DNA from: Actinomycetota bacterium
GTDB taxonomy: Bacteria > Actinomycetota > Acidimicrobiia > Acidimicrobiales > WLNW01
Assembly (NCBI GenBank): GCA_009699605.1
Contig: WLNW01000004.1
Location: 1 to 48,483 of the forward strand
DNA length: 48,483 nucleotides
Reading direction: 5' to 3'
How positions within the stretch are numbered: the stretch's first letter is position 1; every line of letters begins with the position of its first letter. Position numbers and translations under genes: made by a program. Positions 41,207 to 48,483 of this stretch are shown one piece after another. Under the pieces are notes generated by a model that saw only the letters and a program-made list of their open reading frames with translations, did not search any database and was not told the DNA's origin.

Positions 41207-42622
41207 TTACACCGCTGTCCCGCGCTGACCGTGTTCATCTGACGGCGTAGCGACGTTCATCTCGCGCGCTTCGTGAGATCGCGCGACATGATCGGGGTTC
41301 GCGCCCTCGGCCGCGCGGTAGGCGGCCACCACCATCGAGGCGGTGCGGCGCAGCGCTTGCTCGGCGTCGACACCGGCAGCGCGAGCGCGCACCACGACCG
41401 CCAGTAGCTCGGCGCCGAACCTGGTCTCGTCATCGACTGGGTGGTCGATGCCGGCGTCGAACGAGCCCGCCTTGCTCAGCACCTTGGCCGCGAACGCGAG
41501 CGCGGGTAGCCCCACGGGCAAGCCATCCATCGCGGACGACCGCTGCTTCTCCGCGCGCTTGATCGCTTCCCAGTTGGCCCGTACGTCGTCGGTGGTCGAT
41601 GCCTCGACCGCGCCGAACACGTGCGGATGTCGGCGCTCGAGCTTGTCGAATATGCCGGTGGCGACATCGGCCACCGTGAACATCCCGTGCTCGGCCGCTA
41701 TCACCGAGTGGAAGAACACTTGGTACAGCAGGTCACCGAGCTCCTCCTCGAGGTGGAGGTAGCCGTCCTCGGGATCGTCTGCGAGCTCGTCAAGCGCCTC
41801 GAGCACCTCGTAGGTCTCCTCGAGCAGATGACGCCGCAACGAGTGGTGGGTCTGCTCCGCGTCCCAGGGACATTCGGCACGCAGCACCCGAACCTGCTCG
41901 TCGAAGCGAGCGAACGCGGCGGCGACCGGCTCGGCCAGCTCGGGAATGTACAGCGACGTGAGGTGGTCCGGCTCGAAGGAACGATCGAGGTCGTCCCATG
42001 CGACGGTGAAGATCCGTTCATCGGGCTCGCCGAGTCGTTGCACCACGGTGACCCGAGCGGACGGCGGTTTCTCGACGGCGAGCTTGATGTCGGACAGCAC
42101 GTGGCGCGCATCGCACTGAGCGACGAGCAACGGGCCTCGCGACCCCGCTGCCTCGACGAGGAACGAACGCCCATCGACGATGCGCACGCCCACGGCGAGC
42201 GGATCGACGCCCAGGCGCACCCACGCGAGATCGAGGAACGAGAGCGACGCGTGCACCTCGACATCGACGCGATGGTCGGCGCACAACAGTTCGACCGAGC
42301 GCTCGGCCACCCGGGGTGAGCCGGGCACGGCGTAGAGCACTTCGCCATGGGTGGCGGCGGCCTCGACGAGCGCCTCGACGATGCCCTGGTACACATCGTC
42401 GAAGCTGGCTGCTTGTTCGTACAACGCATCGAATGACACCGCATCGGGAACCGCAGACGCGGCGGGGTGACGGGTCGTGCGCACGTAGCGATGGGCGGCA
42501 CGGTCGATCTGTTCGATCGTGCCCTGCGTGAGGAGATCTGGCCCGGCCGGGCCGAGCCCGACGACCACGACCCGACCTCGTCGCGCGCTCGGTGGGGGGT
42601 CGGCGATGCCGGACCCGCTCAC
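41207..42622 (-). CDS. mazG: YabN-like fusion: tetrapyrrole-methylase-like domain plus MazG
   Basis: The protein has 471 residues. Residues about 17-230 form a TP-methylase-like domain (VVVVGLGPAGPDLLTQGT, then VLYAVPGSPRVAERSVELL). Residues about 255-440 are MazG NTP pyrophosphohydrolase with LLEETYEVLEALDE, EEELGDLLYQVFFH and a second EExxE-type region. The layout is that of Bacillus YabN; it hydrolyses non-canonical nucleoside triphosphates and (p)ppGpp-like substrates. GTG 42622 overlaps the PPIase stop as GTGA. Confidence 0.93.
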   Translation of the reverse strand: MSGSGIADPPPSARRGRVVVVGLGPAGPDLLTQGTIEQIDRAAHRYVRTTRHPAASAVPDAVSFDALYEQAASFDDVYQGIVEALVEAAATHGEVLYAVPGSPRVAERSVELLCADHRVDVEVHASLSFLDLAWVRLGVDPLAVGVRIVDGRSFLVEAAGSRGPLLVAQCDARHVLSDIKLAVEKPPSARVTVVQRLGEPDERIFTVAWDDLDRSFEPDHLTSLYIPELAEPVAAAFARFDEQVRVLRAECPWDAEQTHHSLRRHLLEETYEVLEALDELADDPEDGYLHLEEELGDLLYQVFFHSVIAAEHGMFTVADVATGIFDKLERRHPHVFGAVEASTTDDVRANWEAIKRAEKQRSSAMDGLPVGLPALAFAAKVLSKAGSFDAGIDHPVDDETRFGAELLAVVVRARAAGVDAEQALRRTASMVVAAYRAAEGANPDHVARSHEAREMNVATPSDEHGQRGTAV

Positions 42623-43626
42623 TTCACGGTGGTGGTCGGCGCGGGTGCGGCGCCGTCCGGGGGGACGACCTTGGTCTGGACTGGGTCCCAGGTGCCGAAC
42701 TGGCGGTTCACCGTGATCTTGGTCTGACCGAGCGTGTAGTCGAGCCAGCCTCGCGGCTGGGCGAGCAACTCGCCGATCTCGGTCTTGAGCGCATCGTCGA
42801 GCGCCCGTTCCTTGTAGGTGGTCACGACCTTGATCAGGTGGTAGCCGAAGTCGGTCTTGACCGGCCCGACGAGGTCGCCGTCCTTGGCTGCGGCGACCGC
42901 GGCCTCGAACGGTGGGACGAACGCGCCCTTGGCGTTGCAGCCGAGGTCGCCGCCGGTGTCCTTGTTCGAATCATCGGTGGAGTTCGCGGCAGCCACGACA
43001 GCGAAGTCGGCGCCGGCCTTGACCTGGTCGAACAACTGCTTCGCCAGCTTCTCGTCGGCCACCAGGATGTGGGCAGTGCAGGCCTCACCGAGGAAGCGGT
43101 CCTTCTTGCCGATCGCGTAGAACGCCGCAACATCGGCGTCGGTGTACCAGACCTTCTGGGTGTCTTCGAGAAAGCGCGACAAGCGCGACGTACGGGCACC
43201 ATCGGCGATGGCCGCGGCGCGGAACTTCGGCGACGCGTAGTTGTAGAGGCTCTGCTCGATGTCGGCGGTGGACGCCTGCGTGTCCTGGTCCTCGACGGTG
43301 AGGTTGTACTTCTTCAACGACTGGTCGACCAGCTTCGAGATGATCTTGTTCGTGAGGAGGTCGGCCGCCGACGCCGCACTCGGCAGCTTGCGATCCTTGT
43401 CGGTGAGCTGGCTCAAGAGGTTGTCGCGGTCGGTGGCCGGGAGGACGTCCTCTGGCACTTTGCCCACGGCGCTGATCAGGGCCTTGAGCTCGTCGATGAT
43501 CTCGCTCTTCGGGATCGTCGCGTCGTTCACGGTTGCGGCATCGGAGCTGGAACTGGAACAGGCCGAGCCCAGCAGGGCCAACACGAACAGGAGCGCCAAC
43601 GCGCGCAGGATGGAGATCGTCTTCAC
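42619..43626 (-). CDS. Parvulin-type peptidyl-prolyl isomerase lipoprotein (SurA/PrsA-like)
   Basis: The protein has 335 residues. The signal peptide ends in LGSAC23, a lipobox, so the protein is lipid-anchored outside the membrane. Residues about 30-170 are a SurA-type N-terminal helical domain. A parvulin domain (about 183-285) has ACTAHILVADEKLAKQLFDQV and GGDLGCNAKGAFVPPFEAAV, then TDFGYHLIKV. It folds exported proteins. A Cys in GDLGC replaces the more usual residue and might pair with the Cys of ACTAH. GTG 43626 lies 11 bases after mfd. In this position M. tuberculosis has a different lipoprotein gene (lpqU) between mazG and eno. Confidence 0.9.
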   Translation of the reverse strand: MKTISILRALALLFVLALLGSACSSSSSDAATVNDATIPKSEIIDELKALISAVGKVPEDVLPATDRDNLLSQLTDKDRKLPSAASAADLLTNKIISKLVDQSLKKYNLTVEDQDTQASTADIEQSLYNYASPKFRAAAIADGARTSRLSRFLEDTQKVWYTDADVAAFYAIGKKDRFLGEACTAHILVADEKLAKQLFDQVKAGADFAVVAAANSTDDSNKDTGGDLGCNAKGAFVPPFEAAVAAAKDGDLVGPVKTDFGYHLIKVVTTYKERALDDALKTEIGELLAQPRGWLDYTLGQTKITVNRQFGTWDPVQTKVVPPDGAAPAPTTTVK

Positions 43627-43637
43627 GAGTGGGCAGC

Positions 43638-46600
43638 CTAGGAGTGTCGGGGGGCGTCGGCCACAACCGGGCCTGGTTGGTCGAGGACGGGCTCAGGGGG
43701 GAACAGGTCCGTGATCGCCGCCGTGAGCTGCCCCAGGACGTCAGCCTTCTTGGCCAGTGGGAACATGAGCACCTTTGCCTCGGCCCGATACTGAAAGCCC
43801 TTGTAGAGACGCTGGAGCCGCACGGTCTTGCTCGCGGGCAGCACGACGGGTTGCAGTTTGACGTTGAACGCCGGCCCCCCGAACCCCGGGCCTTTCGCGA
43901 CCGACAGCTCCGTAATGCCGATCCGACGGCAATGAGCGCGGATGCGGGCCACGGCGAGCAACATCGCGGCGGGTGGCGGAACGGGGCCGTACCGGTCGAT
44001 CCACTCGGCCTCGACATCGGCGACATCGGTGTCGTCCGCGGATGCGGCGAGCCGACGGTAAGCCTCGAGCCGCAGATCGTCGCGAACCACGTAGTCCTTC
44101 GGCAGGAAGGCGTCGACGGGCACGTCGAGCTTGATGTCGACCGTGTCCTCGCGCGCCTCGCCCTTCAGCTCGGAAACCGCTTCGGTCACCATCTGGCAAT
44201 AGAGGTCGTAGCCGACCGCCGCGATGTGACCCGACTGCCCGGTGCCGAGCAGGTTGCCCGCACCGCGGATCTCGAGGTCACGCATCGCGATCTTGAACCC
44301 GCTGCCGAGCTCGATGGCCTCGCCGATGGTCTTGAGGCGCTCGTATGCCTGCTCGCTCAGCTCACGGCCGGGCGGGGTGAACAAATACGCATAGGCCCGC
44401 TTGCCGGCGCGCCCGACGCGACCACGCAGCTGGTGCAGCTGCCCCAACCCGAGCAGATCGGCGCGATCGACCACGAGCGTGTTCACCGTGGGCATGTCGA
44501 TGCCCGACTCGATGATCGTGGTGCACACGAGAACGTCGAACTCGCCTTCCCAGAAGTCGATGACGACCTTTTCGAGCGTGCCCTCGTCCATCTGCCCGTG
44601 CGCCACCGCGATGCGTGCCTCGGGAACGAGCTCGTGAAGATCGGCGGCGACCTGGTCGATGTCCATCACCCGGTTGTGGACGAAGAACACCTGGCCTTCA
44701 CGAAGCAGCTCGCGACGGATTGCCTCGGCCACGGCACGATCGTCGTACTCGCCAACGTAGGTGAGGATGGGTTGGCGATCGGCTGGCGGGGTCTGAAGCA
44801 TCGATAAGTCGCGGATGCCGGTGAGGCTCATCTCGAGCGTGCGCGGAATGGGCGTGGCCGACAGCGTGAGCACATCGACGTTGTGGCGCATCTTCTTGAT
44901 CTGCTCTTTGTGGCTGACCCCGAAGCGCTGCTCCTCGTCGACCACCAGCAAACCGAGGTCCTTGAACTGCACATCGTCGGACAACAGCCGATGCGTGCCG
45001 ATGACCACGTCGACCTCGCCCGCGTTGAGCCGCTTCGCAATGTCGCGAGCTTGCGCGTTGGTGAGAAAGCGCGACATCACCTCGACGCGAACCGGGTACC
45101 CGGCGAACCGATCGCAGAAGGTCTGGTGATGCTGTTGGGCGAGCAAGGTGGTGGGCACGAGGATGGCGACCTGGCGGCCGTCCTGCACGGCCTTGAACGC
45201 AGCGCGCAACGCGACCTCGGTCTTGCCGAACCCGACATCGCCCACCACGAGTCGGTCCATGGGCACCGACTGCTCCATGTCGGCCTTGACCTCTTCGATC
45301 GCCCGCAGCTGGTCGGGTGTTTCCTGATACGGAAACGACTCCTCGAGCTCGCGTTGCCACGGCGTGTCCTCGCGGAACGCGTGGCCCGGCGTGGTGACCC
45401 GCCGCTGGTAGAGCACCACGAGCTCCTGCGCGATCTCCTGCACCGCGGAGCGCACGCGCTGCTTGGTGCGGGTCCAGTCGGCGCCGCCCATCTTCGACAG
45501 GCTGGGCGTCTCGCCACCGGTGTAGTGCCGCACCACGTCGATCTGATCAGTGGGCACGTACAACTTGTCATCGCCGCGGTACTCGAGCAGCAAGTAGTCG
45601 CGCTCCATCCCGCCGATGGCGCGCTTGGTCATGCCCGCGAACCGCGCAACGCCGTGCTGGGCGTGCACGACGTACATACCTGGCACCAGGTCGTCGAACA
45701 CCCCCTGAGCTGCACGCTTGCGCGGCCGAGCGCGACGGTGGGCGCGACGGCGGCCGGTGATGTCGGTCTCGGCCAGCAACGCCAACTTCGCCGAGGAGAC
45801 GTTGACGCCACGCTCGAGCGGCGCGACCACCACGTGAAAGCCCGGCTTGGCGAGCACCGCCGGCTTGTCGCTGACGCGTGCCGCCAGGCCGCGCTCGCCG
45901 AGCAGCTTGACGAGCCGATCGGCACTGGCGGGGCCCTCGGCGCACACCACGATGTGCCAACCGGTCACGGCCATCTGCTCGAGTTGCTGCACCAGGCGGA
46001 CGCCATCACCGATGACCGGATCCCAACCACTCGCGACGAACGACGCGACATGCGGGCCCTCGGGCACGTTCGTCATGGTCCACACCGGGGCCTCGGTGTG
46101 CACGAGCAGACGGTCGAAATCGAGGTGCAACGCCTGAAGCGAATCGGCTGGTGCATCCCACGTGCGGGCGAGCGAGGCGGCGAGATCGGCCTCCTCTGCC
46201 ACGATGTCGTGCGCACGGTCGCGCAATCGCTGCGGTTCGACGAGGACCACGAGCGCGTCGGCCGCGACGTGATCGAACAGGACCTGCTCGTCGTCGACCA
46301 GCCACGGCACCCACGACTCCATACCGTCGAAGAACTGCCCGTCGGCGAGGCGCTCCCATTGCTCGCGACCCCACGGCTCGGTCGCCACCAACGCCGCAGC
46401 GCGCTCGCGCACGTCGTCGTTCGGGAGCAGCTCACGGCACGGGAAGATGGTTACCTCCGCGAGGGTCACCGACGAGCGCTGATCGTCGACTCCGAACTCG
46501 GTGATGCGGTCGACCTCGTCGCCCCACAGGTCGATGCGGATCGGTACGTCGGCCGTGGCCGGGAACACATCGACGATGGAGCCGCGCACCGCGACCTCGC

Positions 46601-47141
46601 CGCGATGCTCGACCTGGTACTCGCGGCGGTAACCGTATGCGACCAGCTGCTCGACGAGTTCGGTGACGTCAACCATGTCACCGGCGCCGATGATGATCGG
46701 GTCGACCTCGCCCGCGTGCGGACCGAGCCGCTGGACGAGCGATCGGGCCGACGCAACGATCACCGCTGGGGCGCGATCGGGGTCGCGCAGCTGCCACAGC
46801 GTGCGCACGCGCTGGGCCATGGTCTCGATGCTCGGGCTCACCCGCTCGAAGGGCAAGGTCTCCCATGCCGGGAACGAGGCCACCTGATCGGGGCCGAGGA
46901 ACAGTGCAAGATCGTTGACCAGGCGGTCGGCATCCGCAGTGGTCGGCGTGGCCACGATGATCGGCCGGCGCTCGCTTTGGCGTACCAGCGCCGCGATGGC
47001 CAGCGCACGCGCCGGTTCAGGTACCGCGAGCACGGCGCTGCGCTTGCCGAGTGCCGACTCAAGCGCGGGGTCGGCGTCGAGTAGTCGCGCCAGCGCACCC
47101 AGCGGCGCGGTCATACCCGGATCGGCTGCGGAACTACTCAC
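43638..47141 (-). CDS. mfd: Transcription-repair coupling factor Mfd
   Basis: The protein has 1167 residues, full length. The N-terminal UvrB-like domains (about 1-350) are followed by the RNA polymerase-interacting domain (about 480-540, [16 protein letters not shown]), and the RecG-like helicase with [15 protein letters not shown] (Walker A), VVDEEQRFG (DEEQ), [13 protein letters not shown], and motif VI region [17 protein letters not shown]. The TRCF domain lies at the C-terminus. It removes stalled RNA polymerase and recruits UvrA. GTG 47141 overlaps the pth stop as GTGA; an ATG ten codons later (MTAPLG) is an alternative. Confidence 0.98.
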   Translation of the reverse strand: MSSSAADPGMTAPLGALARLLDADPALESALGKRSAVLAVPEPARALAIAALVRQSERRPIIVATPTTADADRLVNDLALFLGPDQVASFPAWETLPFERVSPSIETMAQRVRTLWQLRDPDRAPAVIVASARSLVQRLGPHAGEVDPIIIGAGDMVDVTELVEQLVAYGYRREYQVEHRGEVAVRGSIVDVFPATADVPIRIDLWGDEVDRITEFGVDDQRSSVTLAEVTIFPCRELLPNDDVRERAAALVATEPWGREQWERLADGQFFDGMESWVPWLVDDEQVLFDHVAADALVVLVEPQRLRDRAHDIVAEEADLAASLARTWDAPADSLQALHLDFDRLLVHTEAPVWTMTNVPEGPHVASFVASGWDPVIGDGVRLVQQLEQMAVTGWHIVVCAEGPASADRLVKLLGERGLAARVSDKPAVLAKPGFHVVVAPLERGVNVSSAKLALLAETDITGRRRAHRRARPRKRAAQGVFDDLVPGMYVVHAQHGVARFAGMTKRAIGGMERDYLLLEYRGDDKLYVPTDQIDVVRHYTGGETPSLSKMGGADWTRTKQRVRSAVQEIAQELVVLYQRRVTTPGHAFREDTPWQRELEESFPYQETPDQLRAIEEVKADMEQSVPMDRLVVGDVGFGKTEVALRAAFKAVQDGRQVAILVPTTLLAQQHHQTFCDRFAGYPVRVEVMSRFLTNAQARDIAKRLNAGEVDVVIGTHRLLSDDVQFKDLGLLVVDEEQRFGVSHKEQIKKMRHNVDVLTLSATPIPRTLEMSLTGIRDLSMLQTPPADRQPILTYVGEYDDRAVAEAIRRELLREGQVFFVHNRVMDIDQVAADLHELVPEARIAVAHGQMDEGTLEKVVIDFWEGEFDVLVCTTIIESGIDMPTVNTLVVDRADLLGLGQLHQLRGRVGRAGKRAYAYLFTPPGRELSEQAYERLKTIGEAIELGSGFKIAMRDLEIRGAGNLLGTGQSGHIAAVGYDLYCQMVTEAVSELKGEAREDTVDIKLDVPVDAFLPKDYVVRDDLRLEAYRRLAASADDTDVADVEAEWIDRYGPVPPPAAMLLAVARIRAHCRRIGITELSVAKGPGFGGPAFNVKLQPVVLPASKTVRLQRLYKGFQYRAEAKVLMFPLAKKADVLGQLTAAITDLFPPEPVLDQPGPVVADAPRHS

Positions 47142-47734
47142 GGTTGCCCGTTGAAGCGGGCCATGGCCGCGTCGGCGCCGTCAGCGAGGATGGCCTCGAC
47201 TGCGTCTGCCGCACGCTCACACATCACCGCTAGCTCCTCACGCTCGGCTTTGGACGGACGGCGCAGCACGTGATCCGCTCCTTGATCCGCGCTCGGCGGT
47301 TTGCCGATGCCGATGCGCACCCGCACGAACTCGTCGGTCTTCAGATGCGCCTTGATCGACCGGAGACCGTTGTTCCCGGCCAGTCCCCCGCCCACCTTGA
47401 CCCGTAAACGCCCCACCGGCAGATCGAGCTCGTCGTGCACGATCACGAGCCGGTGCAGATCGTCGATGCCGTGGCGACGCACGAGCGGACCGACTGCCTG
47501 ACCCGATTCGTTCATGTACGTGATCGGAAAGGCCAACGTCACCCGATTCGGGCCGATGAGGACCTCGGCCACGAGGGCTCGTTCCTTGGCCTTTTTCAGT
47601 TGACCGCCGTGCCGCTTCGCCAAGAGGTCGATGACCTCGGCGCCCACGTTGTGGCGGGTGCCCGCGAACTCTGCACCCGGGTTGCCTAGGCCGACCACCA
47701 ACAGGTCGGCCGGCGTACCCGTGCGCTCGGCCAC
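47138..47734 (-). CDS. pth: Peptidyl-tRNA hydrolase
   Basis: The protein has 198 residues, normal length. LVVGLGNPGAEFAGTRHNVG holds the catalytic His28 and Asn18. TYMNESGQAV and VIVHDELDLPVGRLRVKVGGG carry the substrate Asn and the Asp that orients His. AGNNGLRSIKAHL is the second signature. It recycles peptidyl-tRNAs that fall off the ribosome. GTG 47734 lies two bases after the rplY stop; no competing start is better. Confidence 0.97.
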   Translation of the reverse strand: MAERTGTPADLLVVGLGNPGAEFAGTRHNVGAEVIDLLAKRHGGQLKKAKERALVAEVLIGPNRVTLAFPITYMNESGQAVGPLVRRHGIDDLHRLVIVHDELDLPVGRLRVKVGGGLAGNNGLRSIKAHLKTDEFVRVRIGIGKPPSADQGADHVLRRPSKAEREELAVMCERAADAVEAILADGADAAMARFNGQP

Positions 47735-47736
47735 GG

Positions 47737-48387
47737 CTACTTCTTGCCCTTACCGCCCTTGGCCGCCGGCTTGACCTCAGCGGCCCCCGACGACGCGGCC
47801 TTGGCCTCGGCCTGCAACATGATGGTGGAGCGCGTGGCCAGGCCCTGCACGACGGTCGCCGTGCCGGCCATCGCTGCCGTGCAGCCCGCAGGCATCACGA
47901 TCGAGTCGACGGTGATGACACTGCCGATCTCGAGATCGCTGATGTCGACGTGCACCGTGGACGGGATGGCGTTGGGCAACGCGGCGATCTGCACCTTGAA
48001 CAGCTGCTGGTCGACCATGCCCTGGAGGTTGGCGACCTTCTTGGCCTCGCCTGTGACGACGACGGGAATCTCGACGTGGACCGGCTTGGTCGGGTCGACG
48101 GCGAGGAAGTCGACGTGGATCACGTCGCGACGCACCGGGTGGCGCTGGATCTCCTTGACCATGGAGAGGTACTTGGTACCGGCCACGTCGAGGTTGATGA
48201 TGGCGTTGATGCCGGCCTCGGTGATGAGGCAACGGCGCAGCTCACGCCAGGCCACCGAAACCGATACCGGGTCGGTGCCGAGGCCGTACACCGTGGCGGG
48301 GACGTTGCCCTCGCGACGAAGACGGCCGCTCGGGCCGCTGCCAGTGGCGCGGGTGGGATCCGCGGCAAGTTCGAGTTGATTGGACAT
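47737..48387 (-). CDS. rplY: Ribosomal protein L25, general stress protein Ctc type
   Basis: The protein has 216 residues, the long CTC form. Residues 1-95 are the 5S-rRNA-binding L25 domain (LRREGNVPATVYGLG, then RHPVRRDVIHVDFLAV). Residues about 96-190 are the TL5/CTC beta domain (IPVVVTGEAKKVANLQGMVDQ, then VDISDLEIGSVITV). The tail is Lys/Gly-rich (AKGGKGKK). ATG 48387 has AGGAG nine bases upstream. First gene of the rightmost operon in the window. Confidence 0.96.
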   Translation of the reverse strand: MSNQLELAADPTRATGSGPSGRLRREGNVPATVYGLGTDPVSVSVAWRELRRCLITEAGINAIINLDVAGTKYLSMVKEIQRHPVRRDVIHVDFLAVDPTKPVHVEIPVVVTGEAKKVANLQGMVDQQLFKVQIAALPNAIPSTVHVDISDLEIGSVITVDSIVMPAGCTAAMAGTATVVQGLATRSTIMLQAEAKAASSGAAEVKPAAKGGKGKK

Positions 48388-48455
48388 ACAGGCGCGCTCC
48401 TGAAGAGGCGAGAAAAGCGAACAGCGGACAAGCCTACCGGGCGCGGGCCACGGCG

Positions 48456-48483
48456 CGGCAAGCCATGACCCGGCAAGCCATGA
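48456..48483. repeat. Pair of 13-bp direct repeats at the window end
   Basis: CGGCAAGCCATGA occurs at 48456-48468 and 48471-48483, two bases apart, upstream of rplY. The second copy ends at the window edge, so more copies may follow. Upstream promoter region of rplY or intergenic filler; no gene is seen in 48388-48483. Confidence 0.8.

Noticed and set aside
44883-47084. 733-codon open frame on plus strand across mfd
   Set aside because: It is the antisense of mfd, common in high-GC DNA; its composition (His, Arg, Leu, Gly) is typical of such shadows.

Overview
The window is high-GC DNA from an actinobacterium. The evidence is the rplY-pth-mfd-PPIase-mazG-eno-divIC gene order, a DUF501-ppx pair, a mycothiol-type maleylpyruvate isomerase family protein, a DUF222/HNH protein and frequent GTG starts. 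The many amidohydrolase-2 proteins, the CO-dehydrogenase-like cluster and the PQQ-propeller protein would fit an aerobic, heterotrophic lineage such as Acidimicrobiia. That placement is an inference, not something the sequence proves.

Left part (1-14.9 kb): the window opens in the lysine/alanine/proline repeat tail of a probable HU-type nucleoid protein, followed by a hairpin terminator and a near-ideal Zur/Fur-type palindrome. Then come a secreted alpha/beta-hydrolase-like protein, an operon of a DHA2 exporter with an amidohydrolase, a TSUP permease, an MFS exporter, a divergent pair that includes an organomercurial-lyase (MerB) homologue, a GNAT enzyme, a membrane-anchored PQQ-propeller protein coupled to a second amidohydrolase, and an SDR. 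A gene-poor stretch with decayed coding traces (about 12.2-13.6 kb) leads to a DUF222/HNH protein.

Middle (15.1-25.6 kb): a 2.5-kb islet is bracketed by a perfect 66-bp direct repeat made of the 3' part of tRNA-Leu(UAA) and its downstream flank. It carries a translationally coupled S1 protease and META lipoprotein and no integrase. Beyond the intact tRNA lie an MDMPI-family protein, a stand-alone PD-(D/E)XK nuclease with an iron-sulfur cysteine pattern, an enoyl-CoA hydratase and an SdpI-like membrane protein. A leftward operon follows: mocA, coxG, DUF501, ppx, class V aminotransferase, GNAT.

CODH-like cluster (24.3-39.5 kb): xanthine-oxidase-family large, small and FAD subunits (coxL, coxS, coxM) with a DrrAB-like ABC exporter between coxL and coxS. 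Accessory genes follow (MoxR ATPase, VWA protein, two XdhC-type proteins, a MobA-like cytidylyltransferase, CoxG). An alcohol dehydrogenase and an AbiEi/DUF559-like protein sit between two arrays of a related intergenic hairpin repeat. The cluster separates eno-divIC from DUF501-ppx, which are adjacent in many actinobacteria, so it looks inserted into a housekeeping locus.

Right end (39.5-48.4 kb): a tightly overlapping leftward housekeeping operon, rplY (L25/Ctc), pth, mfd, parvulin-like lipoprotein, mazG (YabN-like fusion), eno and divIC. It ends at a perfect 36-bp palindrome just upstream of coxL.
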